DNA of 64,000 nucleotides, taken from contig NZ_JBHSCZ010000001.1 in the NCBI RefSeq assembly GCF_042651465.1, forward strand, positions 248,001 through 312,000. The letters run 5' to 3'. The translations under genes and the position numbers were made by a program. A model generated the notes under the pieces. It made no database searches. It was not told the origin of the DNA and saw only the letters and a list, made by a program, of their open reading frames with translations. Origin of the DNA: Ferruginibacter yonginensis (GTDB taxonomy: Bacteria > Bacteroidota > Bacteroidia > Chitinophagales > Chitinophagaceae). Of this stretch, positions 18,330-28,543 are shown piece by piece; the first letter of the stretch is position 1, and each line of letters starts with the position of its first letter.

Positions 18330-19973
18330 ATGCTCAAATTCTGTTTATACATAGGTGTTATTTTTGCTACTCTCACAAGCAACGCACAAAAAAATACATT
18401 GCCACCTGTTAAAAAAGTAGCTTTTAAAAATGCTACGTTTTCTATAGTAAAATATGGTGCTGTGGCTGATGGTATTACGCACAATACAAAAAGTATCAAC
18501 GATGCTATAATTGCATGTAATAAAAATGGTGGTGGTACAGTGCTTGTTCCAAAAGGTATTTGGCTAACTGGCCCTATCGTTTTGTTATCAAACGTAAACC
18601 TTCATCTCGATAAAAACGCATTATTACAATTTACCAATGATTTAAATCAATATAAATTAATAGAAACCAATTGGGAAGGCTTAAAAGCTGTAAGAAATGA
18701 GTCGCCCATTAGTGCAACAAATGCAACCAATATTGCTATAACAGGCAGTGGTATTATTGATGGTAATGGTGATGCTTGGCGTATGGTTAAAAAAGATAAA
18801 TTATCTGACAGCCAATGGAAAAATTTATTAAAACGTGGCGGCGTTGTAAGCGATGATAAAAAAACTTGGTACCCAACACCTAGCTCTTTTGCAGGCTCAA
18901 AAGTTGATAAGCCTGGTGTAATGGCTGGTAACAAAACGATACAAGATTTTGTTGCAATTAAGGATTTTTTAAGACCTAACTTATTAGTATTGACGAAGTG
19001 CGATCAAATTTTATTAGAAGGGGTTACTTTTCAAAATTCGCCTGCTTGGAATTTGCATCCGCTCATGTGTACCAACCTTACCGTACGTAATGTATATGCA
19101 AAAAATCCATGGTATGCACAAAATGGCGATGGTATTGATATTGAAAGTTGTAAAAATGTACTGTTAGAAAATAGCACATTTGATGTAGGCGATGATGGTA
19201 TTTGTATTAAGAGTGGTCGTGATGAAGAAGGAAGAAAAAGAGCGATGCCAACAGAAAATTTATTGGTTAGAAACTGTACAGTATACCATGCACATGGTGG
19301 CTTTGTAATTGGTAGCGAAATGAGTGGTGGTGCTAAAAATATTTATGTAGAAGATTGCACATTTATTGGTACAGATATCGGGTTACGTTTTAAAACTACA
19401 AGGGGCAGAGGGGGTATTGTAGAAAATATTTTTGTAAACAATATTACCATGAAAGATATTGTAGGGGATGCTATTTTATTTGATATGTATTATGCAGCAA
19501 AAGACCCTATTGTATTAGCTGGCGAAAAAAGAGAAGCACCCGTAGTTGAGTTTAAAAAAGTTGATGAAACTACACCACAGTTTAAAAATATTTACATCAA
19601 AAATGTAGTAAGTAATGGTGCTGAAAGAGCTTTATTTGTAAGAGGTTTACCTGAAATGAACATACACGATATTGCTATTGAAAACTTTACCAGTGTTTCA
19701 TTAAAAGGAATTGAAATGAGTGAAGCATATAATTTCACTTTAAAAAATTGCAAATTCATAGTAAGTGAAACCACACCTACGGTTGATGTGTTAAACAGTC
19801 ACGATATTGATTTTGTAAACATTTTACCTATCACTACAGCACCTCAGTTAATACGAATTGGTGGTGAACGTTCCAGTAACATCCATTGGTTTAAAAATAA
19901 AGTGAACGATATTAAAACCAAAACCATTTTTGAATTTGGTGCTACTGATAAAGCCCTTCAAATTAACGACTAA
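18330..19973 (+). CDS. Polygalacturonase-type glycoside hydrolase, GH28
   Basis: Hydrolyses alpha-1,4 galacturonosyl (or rhamnogalacturonan) linkages by inversion. 547 residues with a signal peptide ending SNAQ. The N-terminal pectin-lyase-fold start is SIVKYGAVADGITHNTKSI. The catalytic set is complete: NGDGID (D267), GDDGICIKSG (D288, D289), AHGGFVIGSE (H322) and RFKTTRGRGG (R353, K355). An insertion of about 100 residues between the second strand set and the active site (KTWYPTPSSF region) is larger than in fungal enzymes but is familiar from Bacteroidota GH28 proteins. No T9SS domain, so it is presumably periplasmic. First gene of block 3, directly after the third operator. Confidence 0.94.
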   Translation: MLKFCLYIGVIFATLTSNAQKNTLPPVKKVAFKNATFSIVKYGAVADGITHNTKSINDAIIACNKNGGGTVLVPKGIWLTGPIVLLSNVNLHLDKNALLQFTNDLNQYKLIETNWEGLKAVRNESPISATNATNIAITGSGIIDGNGDAWRMVKKDKLSDSQWKNLLKRGGVVSDDKKTWYPTPSSFAGSKVDKPGVMAGNKTIQDFVAIKDFLRPNLLVLTKCDQILLEGVTFQNSPAWNLHPLMCTNLTVRNVYAKNPWYAQNGDGIDIESCKNVLLENSTFDVGDDGICIKSGRDEEGRKRAMPTENLLVRNCTVYHAHGGFVIGSEMSGGAKNIYVEDCTFIGTDIGLRFKTTRGRGGIVENIFVNNITMKDIVGDAILFDMYYAAKDPIVLAGEKREAPVVEFKKVDETTPQFKNIYIKNVVSNGAERALFVRGLPEMNIHDIAIENFTSVSLKGIEMSEAYNFTLKNCKFIVSETTPTVDVLNSHDIDFVNILPITTAPQLIRIGGERSSNIHWFKNKVNDIKTKTIFEFGATDKALQIND

Positions 19974-19974
19974 C

Positions 19975-21876
19975 ATGAAAAAATATAGTATCATATTTTT
20001 TATTTGCATAAGTTTCAATGCAACTACTTCTGCCCAAATGCAGTACAGTAAAGCTGTTACAGCAACTGCTATGAACATTTGGAAAGATTCATTTGCACTC
20101 GATGGTAAACCTGCTAAGTGGGCATACGACCAAGGCGTAATACTAGAGGGGGTTGTTGCAGTTTGGAAGGCTACAGCTGATGTTCAATATTTTAATTACA
20201 TACAAAAAAGTATGGATAACTTTTTGAACGAAGATGGAACAATTAAAACGTACAAGCAAACCGATTTTAATATTGATAATGTAAAAAACGGTAGGGCTTT
20301 ATTATTCTTATACAGGGTTACGGGTAAAGAAAAATATTGGAAAGCGGCTACTATTTTACGCAATCAACTTCGCAATCAACCCCGTAATGCGACAGGTGGT
20401 TTTTGGCACAAACAAGTGTATCCTAACCAAATGTGGTTAGATGGTTTGTATATGGCAGAACCCTTTTATACCGAGTATGCCATGCTAGCACATGAGGATA
20501 CTGCTTTTAATGATATTGCCCAGCAGTTTATTTTAATGAATCAATTTGGGCTTGATGCAAAAACGGGTTTGTTATACCATGCTTATGATGCTTCTAAAGA
20601 AATGGGTTGGGCCAATAAAGTAACCGGACAATCACCTAATTTTTGGGCACGTTCCATAGGCTGGTATGTAATGGCATTGGTAGATGTATTGGAGAATTTT
20701 CCTGTTAATCATCCTAAACGAAATGAACTTGTAAACATACTCAATAGTAGTTTACAAGCGGTTGTAAAGTATCAAGATAAAAAATCTGGTTGTTGGTATG
20801 ACATCATCGACCAACCTACCACTAAAGGTAATTACCTAGAAGCATCAGCATCAAGCATGTTCATTTATGCAATGGCAAAAGGTGCTCGTTTAAAATTGTT
20901 GCCTAATACTTACCAATCGCTGGCACAAAAAGCTTACAAAGGTTTGGTAAAGCAATTTATTCAAAACAATAATAACCAAACAGATTTAGCTGGCACCGTA
21001 AAAGTATCTGGCTTGGGTGGAAAACCTTATAGAGATGGCAGTGTAGCTTATTACTTGGGTGAACCTGTAATTGTAAACGATCCAAAAGGTATGGGTGCTT
21101 TTATACAAGCCGCTGCTGAAGTTGAAATGATTCCAACGTTACAAATTGGTAAAAATAAATCAGTATTACTCGATTATTATTTTAACCACGAAACCCAAAA
21201 AGACATCACTGGAACCACTGTACAATTTCATTACATATGGGAGCAAATGGATAATGGCGGTTACTCTATGTTAGGTCATGTTTTCAATAAATATGGTGTT
21301 GCAACAAAAAAACAAATGACGGCTGTAACGGCCGATGATTTAAAAAATACCAGTATCTATTTTATCATTGATCCTGATTGGCCAAAAGAAAATAAAAACC
21401 CACATTATATTGAACCTGCCCAAATAGATGTTATTTATAATTGGGTTAAAGCTGGTGGTGTGTTAATGTTGTTTGCGAATGATAGCAATAATGTAGAGTT
21501 TAAACATTACAATGAATTAGCCAATAAATTCGGTATTCACTTCAACGAAAATTACAGAAATATGGTAAAGGGTAATGAGTATGAAACGGGTACTTTCAAC
21601 ATCTTACCTAATAACCTCATTTTTAAAACAGCCAAAAAATTATACCTCAAAGAAATTTGTACCATCAATGTAAAAGCGCCTGCAAAGGCTGTTTTGTCTG
21701 ATAATAGCGATGTAATAATGGCCGTTGCTAAAGTAGGTAAAGGTACTGTGTTTGCTGTAGGCGACCCTTGGTTATATAATGAATATATAGATGGTAGAAA
21801 AATACCGTCTTATTTAGAGAACTATAAAGGTGCAGAAGATTTAGTACAGTGGCTTATTAAACAGACAAAAAAATAA
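19975..21876 (+). CDS. Unsaturated uronyl hydrolase GH105 with C-terminal DUF4350-like domain
   Basis: Removes the unsaturated uronate left by lyases from the non-reducing end of oligomers. The ATG at 19975 follows the GH28 stop by one base and starts a signal peptide ending TSAQ; the alternative ATG at 19930 lies inside GH28. The GH105 (alpha/alpha)6 domain covers about 30-400, with AYDQGVILEGV and MWLDGLYMAEPF carrying the two expected acidic residues, and RSIGWYVMAL. Residues about 415-633 form a second Rossmann-like domain (GTTVQFHYIWEQMDNGG, YFIIDPDWPKEN, GGVLMLFAND), of the type found attached to other Bacteroidota GH105 enzymes. The role of this appendage is unknown. Total 633 residues against about 370 for single-domain YteR-like enzymes. 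Confidence 0.92.
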   Translation: MKKYSIIFFICISFNATTSAQMQYSKAVTATAMNIWKDSFALDGKPAKWAYDQGVILEGVVAVWKATADVQYFNYIQKSMDNFLNEDGTIKTYKQTDFNIDNVKNGRALLFLYRVTGKEKYWKAATILRNQLRNQPRNATGGFWHKQVYPNQMWLDGLYMAEPFYTEYAMLAHEDTAFNDIAQQFILMNQFGLDAKTGLLYHAYDASKEMGWANKVTGQSPNFWARSIGWYVMALVDVLENFPVNHPKRNELVNILNSSLQAVVKYQDKKSGCWYDIIDQPTTKGNYLEASASSMFIYAMAKGARLKLLPNTYQSLAQKAYKGLVKQFIQNNNNQTDLAGTVKVSGLGGKPYRDGSVAYYLGEPVIVNDPKGMGAFIQAAAEVEMIPTLQIGKNKSVLLDYYFNHETQKDITGTTVQFHYIWEQMDNGGYSMLGHVFNKYGVATKKQMTAVTADDLKNTSIYFIIDPDWPKENKNPHYIEPAQIDVIYNWVKAGGVLMLFANDSNNVEFKHYNELANKFGIHFNENYRNMVKGNEYETGTFNILPNNLIFKTAKKLYLKEICTINVKAPAKAVLSDNSDVIMAVAKVGKGTVFAVGDPWLYNEYIDGRKIPSYLENYKGAEDLVQWLIKQTKK

Positions 21877-22901
21877 TGAAAACCATTGTCGCTATCATAT
21901 TATGTTTGAGTTGTTGTGTGCAAGGTTTTGCACAAAAAATCATCGTTGTTGCCAAAAAAGGTAAGGCCGATTTTAGTACCATACAAGGTGCCATCAATAG
22001 TTTGACCGACAGTTCAGCAACTCCTAGAGTCATTTACATAAAAAATGGTGTGTACAATGAAAAAATATATATAGAAAAGCACCAAATTATTTTAAAAGGC
22101 GAAAGTAATACGCAAACCATCATCACCAATAGTATTGCTAGAGAAGAGTGGCGTTGTATGCACAATGATGATTGGGGCGTAGCAACCGTAAATATTGATG
22201 GTAATGATATTACACTGCAAAACCTTACCATTATTAATGATTATGGTTTGGTGAATCAGCAAAATAAAAATATTTATTGTAGTACTGATACAACGGCTAC
22301 AAAAATAAAAACCATTAAACCGAGTGGGCACCAAATGGCATTACGTACCATGGCTGCTACAAGGTTAAGGGCTATCAATTGTGTTTTTAAAGCTTTTGGT
22401 GGCGATACCGTAAGCCCATGGAACACCAACTTTGGTATGTTTTATTTTAAAGATTGTGCAATGTATGGTGGGGTTGATTTTTATTGTCCTCGTGGTTGGG
22501 CATATGCTGAAAATTGTACGTTTAATGCTTTAGTAGGTGATGCTGCCATTTGGCACGATGGCTCTGCAGTAAAGGATTCTAAAACGGTTTTAAAAAACTG
22601 TACGTTCAAAGGCTACAATGGTTTTAAATTAGGCCGATACCACCGTGATGCTCAGTTTTATTTAATTGATTGTTTGTTTGATGCAAATATGGCCGATAAA
22701 GATATTTACCTAGTGCCCACATCAAATACCATTCAATGGGGGCGCAGGGTGTACTATTTTAACTGTCATAAAAAAGGAGGAGATTATACATGGTTTGCAA
22801 ACAATTTAGAAACAGCTGAGAACGCTGTTGAAGCGAAAAATATAAATGTTAATTGGGTGTTTGGTACACATTGGAACCCTGAAATAAATATTGTAAAATG
22901 A
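21876..22901 (+). CDS. Divergent CE8 pectinesterase-like protein
   Basis: 341 residues with a signal peptide ending FAQ. ATG overlaps the GH105 stop by one base. It has the pectin-lyase fold start KGKADFSTIQGAI and the family's gene context, but the active-site motifs are altered. QDT becomes GGDTV (D177), DFIFG becomes VDFYCPRG (D201), and LGRPW becomes LGRYH (R254). The two catalytic aspartates and the arginine are thus kept while their surroundings change, and an insertion with two cysteines (about 125-140) precedes the HQMAL segment. It is likely an esterase with a different substrate, for example unsaturated or branched oligomers. The family assignment is good; the substrate is open. Confidence 0.85.
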   Translation: MKTIVAIILCLSCCVQGFAQKIIVVAKKGKADFSTIQGAINSLTDSSATPRVIYIKNGVYNEKIYIEKHQIILKGESNTQTIITNSIAREEWRCMHNDDWGVATVNIDGNDITLQNLTIINDYGLVNQQNKNIYCSTDTTATKIKTIKPSGHQMALRTMAATRLRAINCVFKAFGGDTVSPWNTNFGMFYFKDCAMYGGVDFYCPRGWAYAENCTFNALVGDAAIWHDGSAVKDSKTVLKNCTFKGYNGFKLGRYHRDAQFYLIDCLFDANMADKDIYLVPTSNTIQWGRRVYYFNCHKKGGDYTWFANNLETAENAVEAKNINVNWVFGTHWNPEINIVK

Positions 22902-24439
22902 AATTATCACAACAAGCTTTAAAACTGCCTACATTAAAAGGGAAAGTTGTTTTACCAACAGCAAATGCTTTTTCGTTACCAGAAAAAGTATTGCAATTTG
23001 GTACAGGGGTATTGTTACGTGGACTACCTGATTTTTTAATCAACAAAGCCAATAATGAAGGTGTATTTAATGGTAGAATTGTTATTGTAAAATCAACCAA
23101 CGGTGGGGGCGATGCCGAAGTATACAACGAACAAGATGGTTTGTATACGCTTTGTATAAGAGGTATTGAAGAAAAACAACGGGTAGATGAAATTCATATT
23201 TCAGCATCAGTAAGTAGGGTATTAACTGCCGCTACTGAGTGGGATGAAATTATACAATGTGCTGAAAATCCTGACATGCAGGTCATCATTTCAAATACAA
23301 CTGAAGTGGGTATTACATTTACCAATGATAACATTCATGCTACACCTCCATCATCTTTCCCCGGTAAATTATTAGCATTTTTATACCATCGTTTTAAATT
23401 TTTTAATAAAGATGTTACCAAAGGAATGGTCATTGTGCCTACAGAGTTGGTGCCCAATAATGCGGATAAATTATTGTCAATAGTAATTGAGTTGGCGCAT
23501 CAAAACGGTTTGGAAACATCTTTTATTGATTGGCTCGAAAATGCCAACCACTTTTGTAATTCATTGGTAGATAGAATTGTGCCGGGTAAATTATCGGCTG
23601 ATGAACAAAACCAACTACAAAATGAATTAGGCTATGAAGATGGGTTAATGATCATGTCAGAAGTATATGCATTATGGGCTATTCAAGCCAATGATGATGA
23701 GGTTAAAAATATTTTATCATTTGCTGATGCCAATGAAAGTGTGGTTATTGCAAAAGATATTAATAAGTTTAGGGAGTTGAAATTGCGGCTGCTCAATGGC
23801 TCTCATACCTTCACTTGTGGGTTAGCATTTTTAGCAGGTTTTGATACAGTGAAAGATGCCATGGAAAATGCTGATTTTGCTCAGTTTATTCAACAATTAA
23901 TGTTCGATGAAATTGTTCCATCCATTATTAGTGATGCTATTACGGAAGCAGAAGCAATCAACTTTGCCAATAAGGTATTAGATAGGTACCGCAATGCGTT
24001 CATTGATCATCATTGGTTAAGTATTACTGCACAATACTCATCAAAAATGCACTTACGTAATACTGCCGTTATACAACAATACCACCAACGCTTTGCTGAA
24101 GTACCTTCATTAATGGCGTTAGGTGTAGCAGCACATATTTTATTTATGTGTGGTGAACAAGGGGCTGATGGTAAATATTATGGCACGGTTAACGGACATA
24201 AATACCTTATTACCGATGCTAATGCTGCTTTGTATGCTTCTAGTTGGAAAGATGTTGGCGCAACCATGATTGTAAACAATATTTTAAGTAATAATGATTT
24301 ATGGCAAACAGATTTGAATACCATAACAGGTTTTAGCCAAGAGGTAAATTATTGGTTACAAATTTTAAAAGAAAATGGGGCAGTTGCAGCTATAAAATTA
24401 GCCGTTGCAACCAATAACTTAGTTGAACATGAAAAGTAA
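22898..24439 (+). CDS. uxaB: Tagaturonate reductase (altronate oxidoreductase)
   Basis: Reduces D-tagaturonate to D-altronate with NADH, second step of the galacturonate isomerase pathway, in the cytoplasm. 513 residues, close to the E. coli enzyme. Belongs to the mannitol dehydrogenase superfamily: VLQFGTGVLLRG nucleotide-binding segment, TTEVGITF, VPTELVPNNADKL, and the C-terminal RLLNGSHTF motif typical of polyol/uronate reductases. The start ATG overlaps the previous stop by four bases, and the gene overlaps uxaA by 11 bases, so translation is coupled. Confidence 0.95.
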   Translation: MKLSQQALKLPTLKGKVVLPTANAFSLPEKVLQFGTGVLLRGLPDFLINKANNEGVFNGRIVIVKSTNGGGDAEVYNEQDGLYTLCIRGIEEKQRVDEIHISASVSRVLTAATEWDEIIQCAENPDMQVIISNTTEVGITFTNDNIHATPPSSFPGKLLAFLYHRFKFFNKDVTKGMVIVPTELVPNNADKLLSIVIELAHQNGLETSFIDWLENANHFCNSLVDRIVPGKLSADEQNQLQNELGYEDGLMIMSEVYALWAIQANDDEVKNILSFADANESVVIAKDINKFRELKLRLLNGSHTFTCGLAFLAGFDTVKDAMENADFAQFIQQLMFDEIVPSIISDAITEAEAINFANKVLDRYRNAFIDHHWLSITAQYSSKMHLRNTAVIQQYHQRFAEVPSLMALGVAAHILFMCGEQGADGKYYGTVNGHKYLITDANAALYASSWKDVGATMIVNNILSNNDLWQTDLNTITGFSQEVNYWLQILKENGAVAAIKLAVATNNLVEHEK

Positions 24440-26066
24440 GATTGTAAAAATAAATGCAGTTGATAATGTAGCCGTAGCACTACAAAATTTGTTGAAAGAT
24501 GAACAAGTTGTGGTAGATGGTCATACTATTACTTTGTTAGAAGATATTCCTGCTAAACATAAATTTTATTTAAACGAAATGTTACCAGGTTCATCAGTTA
24601 CAATGTACGGTGTACTAGTAGGCAAAATACAAACGCATGTGTGGCCTGGTATGCGTATGAGTACTGATAATTTAAAACATGCCGCTGAAGGCTATGCTTA
24701 TAGAAATAATGTTTTTACTTGGCAGCCACCTGATGTATCAAAGTTTCAACAGCAAACATTTAATGGGTATCATCGTAAAGATGGTAGGGTAGGTACGGCT
24801 AATTATTGGTTATTTATACCAACCGTTTTTTGTGAGAATAGAAATTTAGATGTTATTAAAGAGGCTTTGCAAAATCAACTCGGTTATGGTAACACCGCAA
24901 AGTATAAAAATTATGTTGGTGATTTAATCAATGCATATCAAAGTAACGAAAGTATTGATGCTATTGATTTTGCACCCACACAATATCATCATAAAAGAGT
25001 ATTTAAAAATATTGATGGTATCAAGTTTTTAAATCACCAAGGTGGTTGTGGGGGTATTCGTCAAGATGCTGCTGTGTTGAGTAAATTATTAGCAGCATAT
25101 GCTGATCACCCTAATGTAGCTGGTGTAACAGTGTTGAGCTTGGGTTGCCAAAATTTACAAACACAAGATTTTTTAAGTGATTTAAAAACGTTACATCCGC
25201 AATACGATAAGCCTACATTTATATTTGAACAACAACAGTCGCAGAGTGAAGAGCAACTGATTAGCGATGCTATTAAACAAACTTTTGAAGGTTTAATAGA
25301 AGCCAACAAAATAGAGCGTTCGCCAGCACCTTTAAGTAAGTTAAGTTTAGGCGTTAAATGTGGCGGTAGCGATGGTTTTAGTGGTATTTCAGCAAACCCA
25401 GCCGTTGGTTATGCAGCTGATTTATTGGTTGCTTTGGGTGGTACTGTTTTGTTAGCCGAATTTCCTGAATTATGTGGTGTTGAACAAAATTTAATTGATC
25501 GTACCAATAGTAAAGAAGATGCTGAAAAGTTCATTCATTTAATGCAACGGTATGATGATATTGTAACCAAAGCAGGTTCATCATTCAGCATGAATCCTTC
25601 ACCTGGTAATATTAAAGACGGTTTAATTACTGATGCGATTAAAAGTGCAGGAGCAGCAAAAAAGGGAGGTACATCGCCTGTGGTTGATGTGCTTGATTAT
25701 ACAGAAGTGGCTACCAAACCAGGTTTAAATTTAGTTTGTACACCAGGTAATGATGTTGAAGCTACCACTGGTAAAGCCGCTGCTGGCGCTACATTAATTT
25801 TATTCACAACTGGTTTAGGTACACCAACGGGTAACCCTATTTGTCCGGTTATTAAAGTGGCTACCAATACTACCTTAGCTACTAAAATGAGCGATATTAT
25901 TGATATTGATACTGGAGGTATTATTGAAGGTACTGTAACCATTGAGCAAATGGGCGAACAAATTTTAACCTATTGTATTGCAGCTGCAAGTGGTGAAGTA
26001 GTTCCAAAATCTGTGCAATTAAATCAAGATGATTTTATCCCTTGGAAACGTGGTGTGTCATTATAA
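24429..26066 (+). CDS. uxaA: Altronate dehydratase
   Basis: Dehydrates D-altronate to 2-keto-3-deoxygluconate. 545 residues. ATG at 24429 is preferred over an in-frame TTG at 24423. An N-terminal SAF domain (about 1-95) is followed by the GD_AH catalytic domain with RKDGRVGTANYW, NHQGGCGG, LGCQNL, KCGGSDGFSGISANPAVG, CTPGNDVEATTGKAAAG and GTPTGNPICPVIK. The conserved cysteines likely bind the metal. Overlaps uxaB and is followed 35 bp later by uxaC. Confidence 0.96.
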   Translation: MKSKIVKINAVDNVAVALQNLLKDEQVVVDGHTITLLEDIPAKHKFYLNEMLPGSSVTMYGVLVGKIQTHVWPGMRMSTDNLKHAAEGYAYRNNVFTWQPPDVSKFQQQTFNGYHRKDGRVGTANYWLFIPTVFCENRNLDVIKEALQNQLGYGNTAKYKNYVGDLINAYQSNESIDAIDFAPTQYHHKRVFKNIDGIKFLNHQGGCGGIRQDAAVLSKLLAAYADHPNVAGVTVLSLGCQNLQTQDFLSDLKTLHPQYDKPTFIFEQQQSQSEEQLISDAIKQTFEGLIEANKIERSPAPLSKLSLGVKCGGSDGFSGISANPAVGYAADLLVALGGTVLLAEFPELCGVEQNLIDRTNSKEDAEKFIHLMQRYDDIVTKAGSSFSMNPSPGNIKDGLITDAIKSAGAAKKGGTSPVVDVLDYTEVATKPGLNLVCTPGNDVEATTGKAAAGATLILFTTGLGTPTGNPICPVIKVATNTTLATKMSDIIDIDTGGIIEGTVTIEQMGEQILTYCIAAASGEVVPKSVQLNQDDFIPWKRGVSL

Positions 26067-26101
26067 TTTACTTAATCTAATAACTATTTATTTATACGAT
26101 A

Positions 26102-27502
26102 ATGAAAAACTTTTTAGACGATAATTTTTTGCTTAATAATAAAACGGCTGAAACCTTGTACCATCAGTATGCGAAGGATATGCCCATTATTGATTACCAT
26201 TGTCATCTTCCACCCAATCATATAGCGAATAACACACAGTTTGAAAACCTTACACAAATTTGGTTATATGGCGATCATTACAAATGGAGGGCCATGCGTA
26301 CCAATGGTGTTGATGAACATTTTATTACAGGCACTGCATCAGATAAAGATAAGTTTTTACAATGGGCTAAAACAGTACCTTATACATTACGCAATCCTTT
26401 GTACCATTGGACGCATTTAGAATTACAGCGTTATTTTGATGTACATACGGTGTTAAATGAGCAAACTGCCAATAAAATTTATGATGAATGCTCCGAAAAA
26501 TTACGTTCGCCGGAATACTCCGTAAAAAATTTATTGCGTAAAATGAATGTACATACGGTTTGTACTACTGATGACCCTATTGATAGTTTAGAATACCATC
26601 AACAATTAAAAAACGATGGATTTGAAATTCCTATATTACCAGCATACAGGCCAGATGCTGCTATGAATCCCGATAATCCGGTAAACTTTAATAAGTATGT
26701 TGATGCAGTTGCAACAGCTTCTGCAATTACCATTAATAGTTACGATGATTATTTAGCAGCACTCAAAAACAGGCATGATTATTTTACAGCTAACGGTTGT
26801 AAAGTGTCTGACCATGGTTTAGAAGAAATGTATGTAACCCCTGCTGATGAAGCTACTGTTGCACAAATATTTTTAAAAGTTAGAAACGGTGCAACACTTA
26901 CACTTACTGAAAATCATCAACTACGTGCAGCCTTACTGCAACAATTTGCAGAGTGGGATCATGAAAAAGGCTGGATTCAGCAATATCACCTCGGTGCAAT
27001 CAGAAACAACAATACTCGTATGGCTACCAAACTTGGTGCTGATACAGGTTGGGACTCAATTGGTGATTTTTCACATGCTAAAGCAACTGCCACTTTTCTT
27101 AATAAATTAGATACCAATAATAAACTCACAAAAACTATTTTATACAACCTTAACCCAGCTGATAACGAGTTAATGGCTACCATGATTGGTAACTTTAATG
27201 ATGGTTCTGCAGCAGGAAAAATACAATGGGGTTCTGCTTGGTGGTTTTTAGATCAGAAAGATGGTATGACCAAACAGATCAATGCACTTTCTAATATGGG
27301 CTTGTTGAGTAAGTTTGTAGGTATGTTAACAGATTCAAGAAGTTTTCTTTCATACCCTCGTCATGAATATTTCAGGCGTTTGTTGTGTAATATGTTTGGC
27401 GAAGAAATAGAAAATGGAGAATTACCTAATGATATTGAGTGGACGGGTAGTATTATAAAAGATATTTGTTTCAACAATGCCCAAACGTATTTTAATTTTT
27501 AA
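26102..27502 (+). CDS. uxaC: Glucuronate/galacturonate isomerase
   Basis: Converts D-galacturonate to D-tagaturonate (and D-glucuronate to D-fructuronate), first step of the route completed by uxaB and uxaA. 466 residues, normal length. Amidohydrolase-fold metal ligands are visible in DYHCHLPP near the N-terminus; other family segments are NLTQIWLYGDHYKWRAMR, CTTDDPIDSL, LTDSRSFLSYPRHEYFRR and the C-terminal KDICFNNAQTYF. Cytoplasmic. The gap to kdgK is 6 bp. Confidence 0.97.
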   Translation: MKNFLDDNFLLNNKTAETLYHQYAKDMPIIDYHCHLPPNHIANNTQFENLTQIWLYGDHYKWRAMRTNGVDEHFITGTASDKDKFLQWAKTVPYTLRNPLYHWTHLELQRYFDVHTVLNEQTANKIYDECSEKLRSPEYSVKNLLRKMNVHTVCTTDDPIDSLEYHQQLKNDGFEIPILPAYRPDAAMNPDNPVNFNKYVDAVATASAITINSYDDYLAALKNRHDYFTANGCKVSDHGLEEMYVTPADEATVAQIFLKVRNGATLTLTENHQLRAALLQQFAEWDHEKGWIQQYHLGAIRNNNTRMATKLGADTGWDSIGDFSHAKATATFLNKLDTNNKLTKTILYNLNPADNELMATMIGNFNDGSAAGKIQWGSAWWFLDQKDGMTKQINALSNMGLLSKFVGMLTDSRSFLSYPRHEYFRRLLCNMFGEEIENGELPNDIEWTGSIIKDICFNNAQTYFNF

Positions 27503-27508
27503 GCTTTC

Positions 27509-28543
27509 ATGACCCAACGTTCTCAAAAAAATATTGTTTGTTTTGGTGAATTACTCTTAAGGTATTCACCTTATATGAATGGCGCATTTATTAGAGATGC
27601 TCAAATGCCTGTGTACATTGGTGGTGCAGAGTTAAATGTAGCAAGCGCCTTAGCTCAATGGCAACAACCTGTTAGCTACGTTACTGCATTGCCGAACCAT
27701 TACTTAGCAAATGAAATTGTAGATTATGTAAAAAGTAACAATATCAAAACCCAACATATTCATTATGCAGGTGAACGTATTGGCGCTTACTACTTGCCAC
27801 AAGGTGCTGATTTAAAAAATAATGCAGTCATTTATGATCGCAACTATTCATCATTTGCACAATTGCAACCTGGTGATATTGATTGGCATACTGTGTTGAA
27901 AGATGCACATTGGTTTCACTTTTCAGCTATTAGTCCTGCATTAAATGCTACAGCCGCAGCGGTCTGTTTAGAGGCTGTTCAAGTAGCTTCATCATTGGGT
28001 ATTACTATTTCAGTTGATTTAAATTATAGGGCAAAATTGTGGCAGTATGGTGAAACGCCAGTATCAGTTATGCAGCCCTTATTAAAGTATTGTGATGTAA
28101 TAATGGGTAATATTTGGGCTGCTGAAAAATTGGCTGGTATTGCATTACCTTCAAATTTTGATGCAACTTCAACTGATGAGCATATTTTTTTACAAACCTC
28201 TCAAACATCTGCCCAACAATTACAACAACAATACCCAACTTGTAAAATAGTGGCCAATACTTTTAGGTTTGATGATGGTGCAGGTATAAAATACTATGCA
28301 GCTTATCATACAGGTGCTACTATGGCTCATACACAAACATTTAAAGTACCACATATTGTAGATAAAATTGGCAGTGGCGATTGTTTTATGGCCGGGTTAA
28401 TTTATGGAATTGACCAGCAATTGCCGCCACAACAAATTATTGATACGGCCGCAACTGCCGCTATTCTTAAATTACAACAGTTGGGTGATGCTACGAGTAG
28501 TACCTTAGCTGATATTAAAAATGCATTGCCCATTTATGAATAA
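27509..28543 (+). CDS. kdgK: 2-keto-3-deoxygluconate kinase, PfkB family
   Basis: Phosphorylates KDG to 2-keto-3-deoxy-6-phosphogluconate. 344 residues of the ribokinase/PfkB fold: VCFGELLLRYSP at the start, VYIGGAELNVASALAQW substrate segment, and the C-terminal anion-hole motif KIGSGDCFMAGLIYG with the catalytic aspartate. The substrate is inferred from position between uxaC and the KDPG aldolase gene, whose start lies within this gene's last codons. Confidence 0.95.
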   Translation: MTQRSQKNIVCFGELLLRYSPYMNGAFIRDAQMPVYIGGAELNVASALAQWQQPVSYVTALPNHYLANEIVDYVKSNNIKTQHIHYAGERIGAYYLPQGADLKNNAVIYDRNYSSFAQLQPGDIDWHTVLKDAHWFHFSAISPALNATAAAVCLEAVQVASSLGITISVDLNYRAKLWQYGETPVSVMQPLLKYCDVIMGNIWAAEKLAGIALPSNFDATSTDEHIFLQTSQTSAQQLQQQYPTCKIVANTFRFDDGAGIKYYAAYHTGATMAHTQTFKVPHIVDKIGSGDCFMAGLIYGIDQQLPPQQIIDTAATAAILKLQQLGDATSSTLADIKNALPIYE

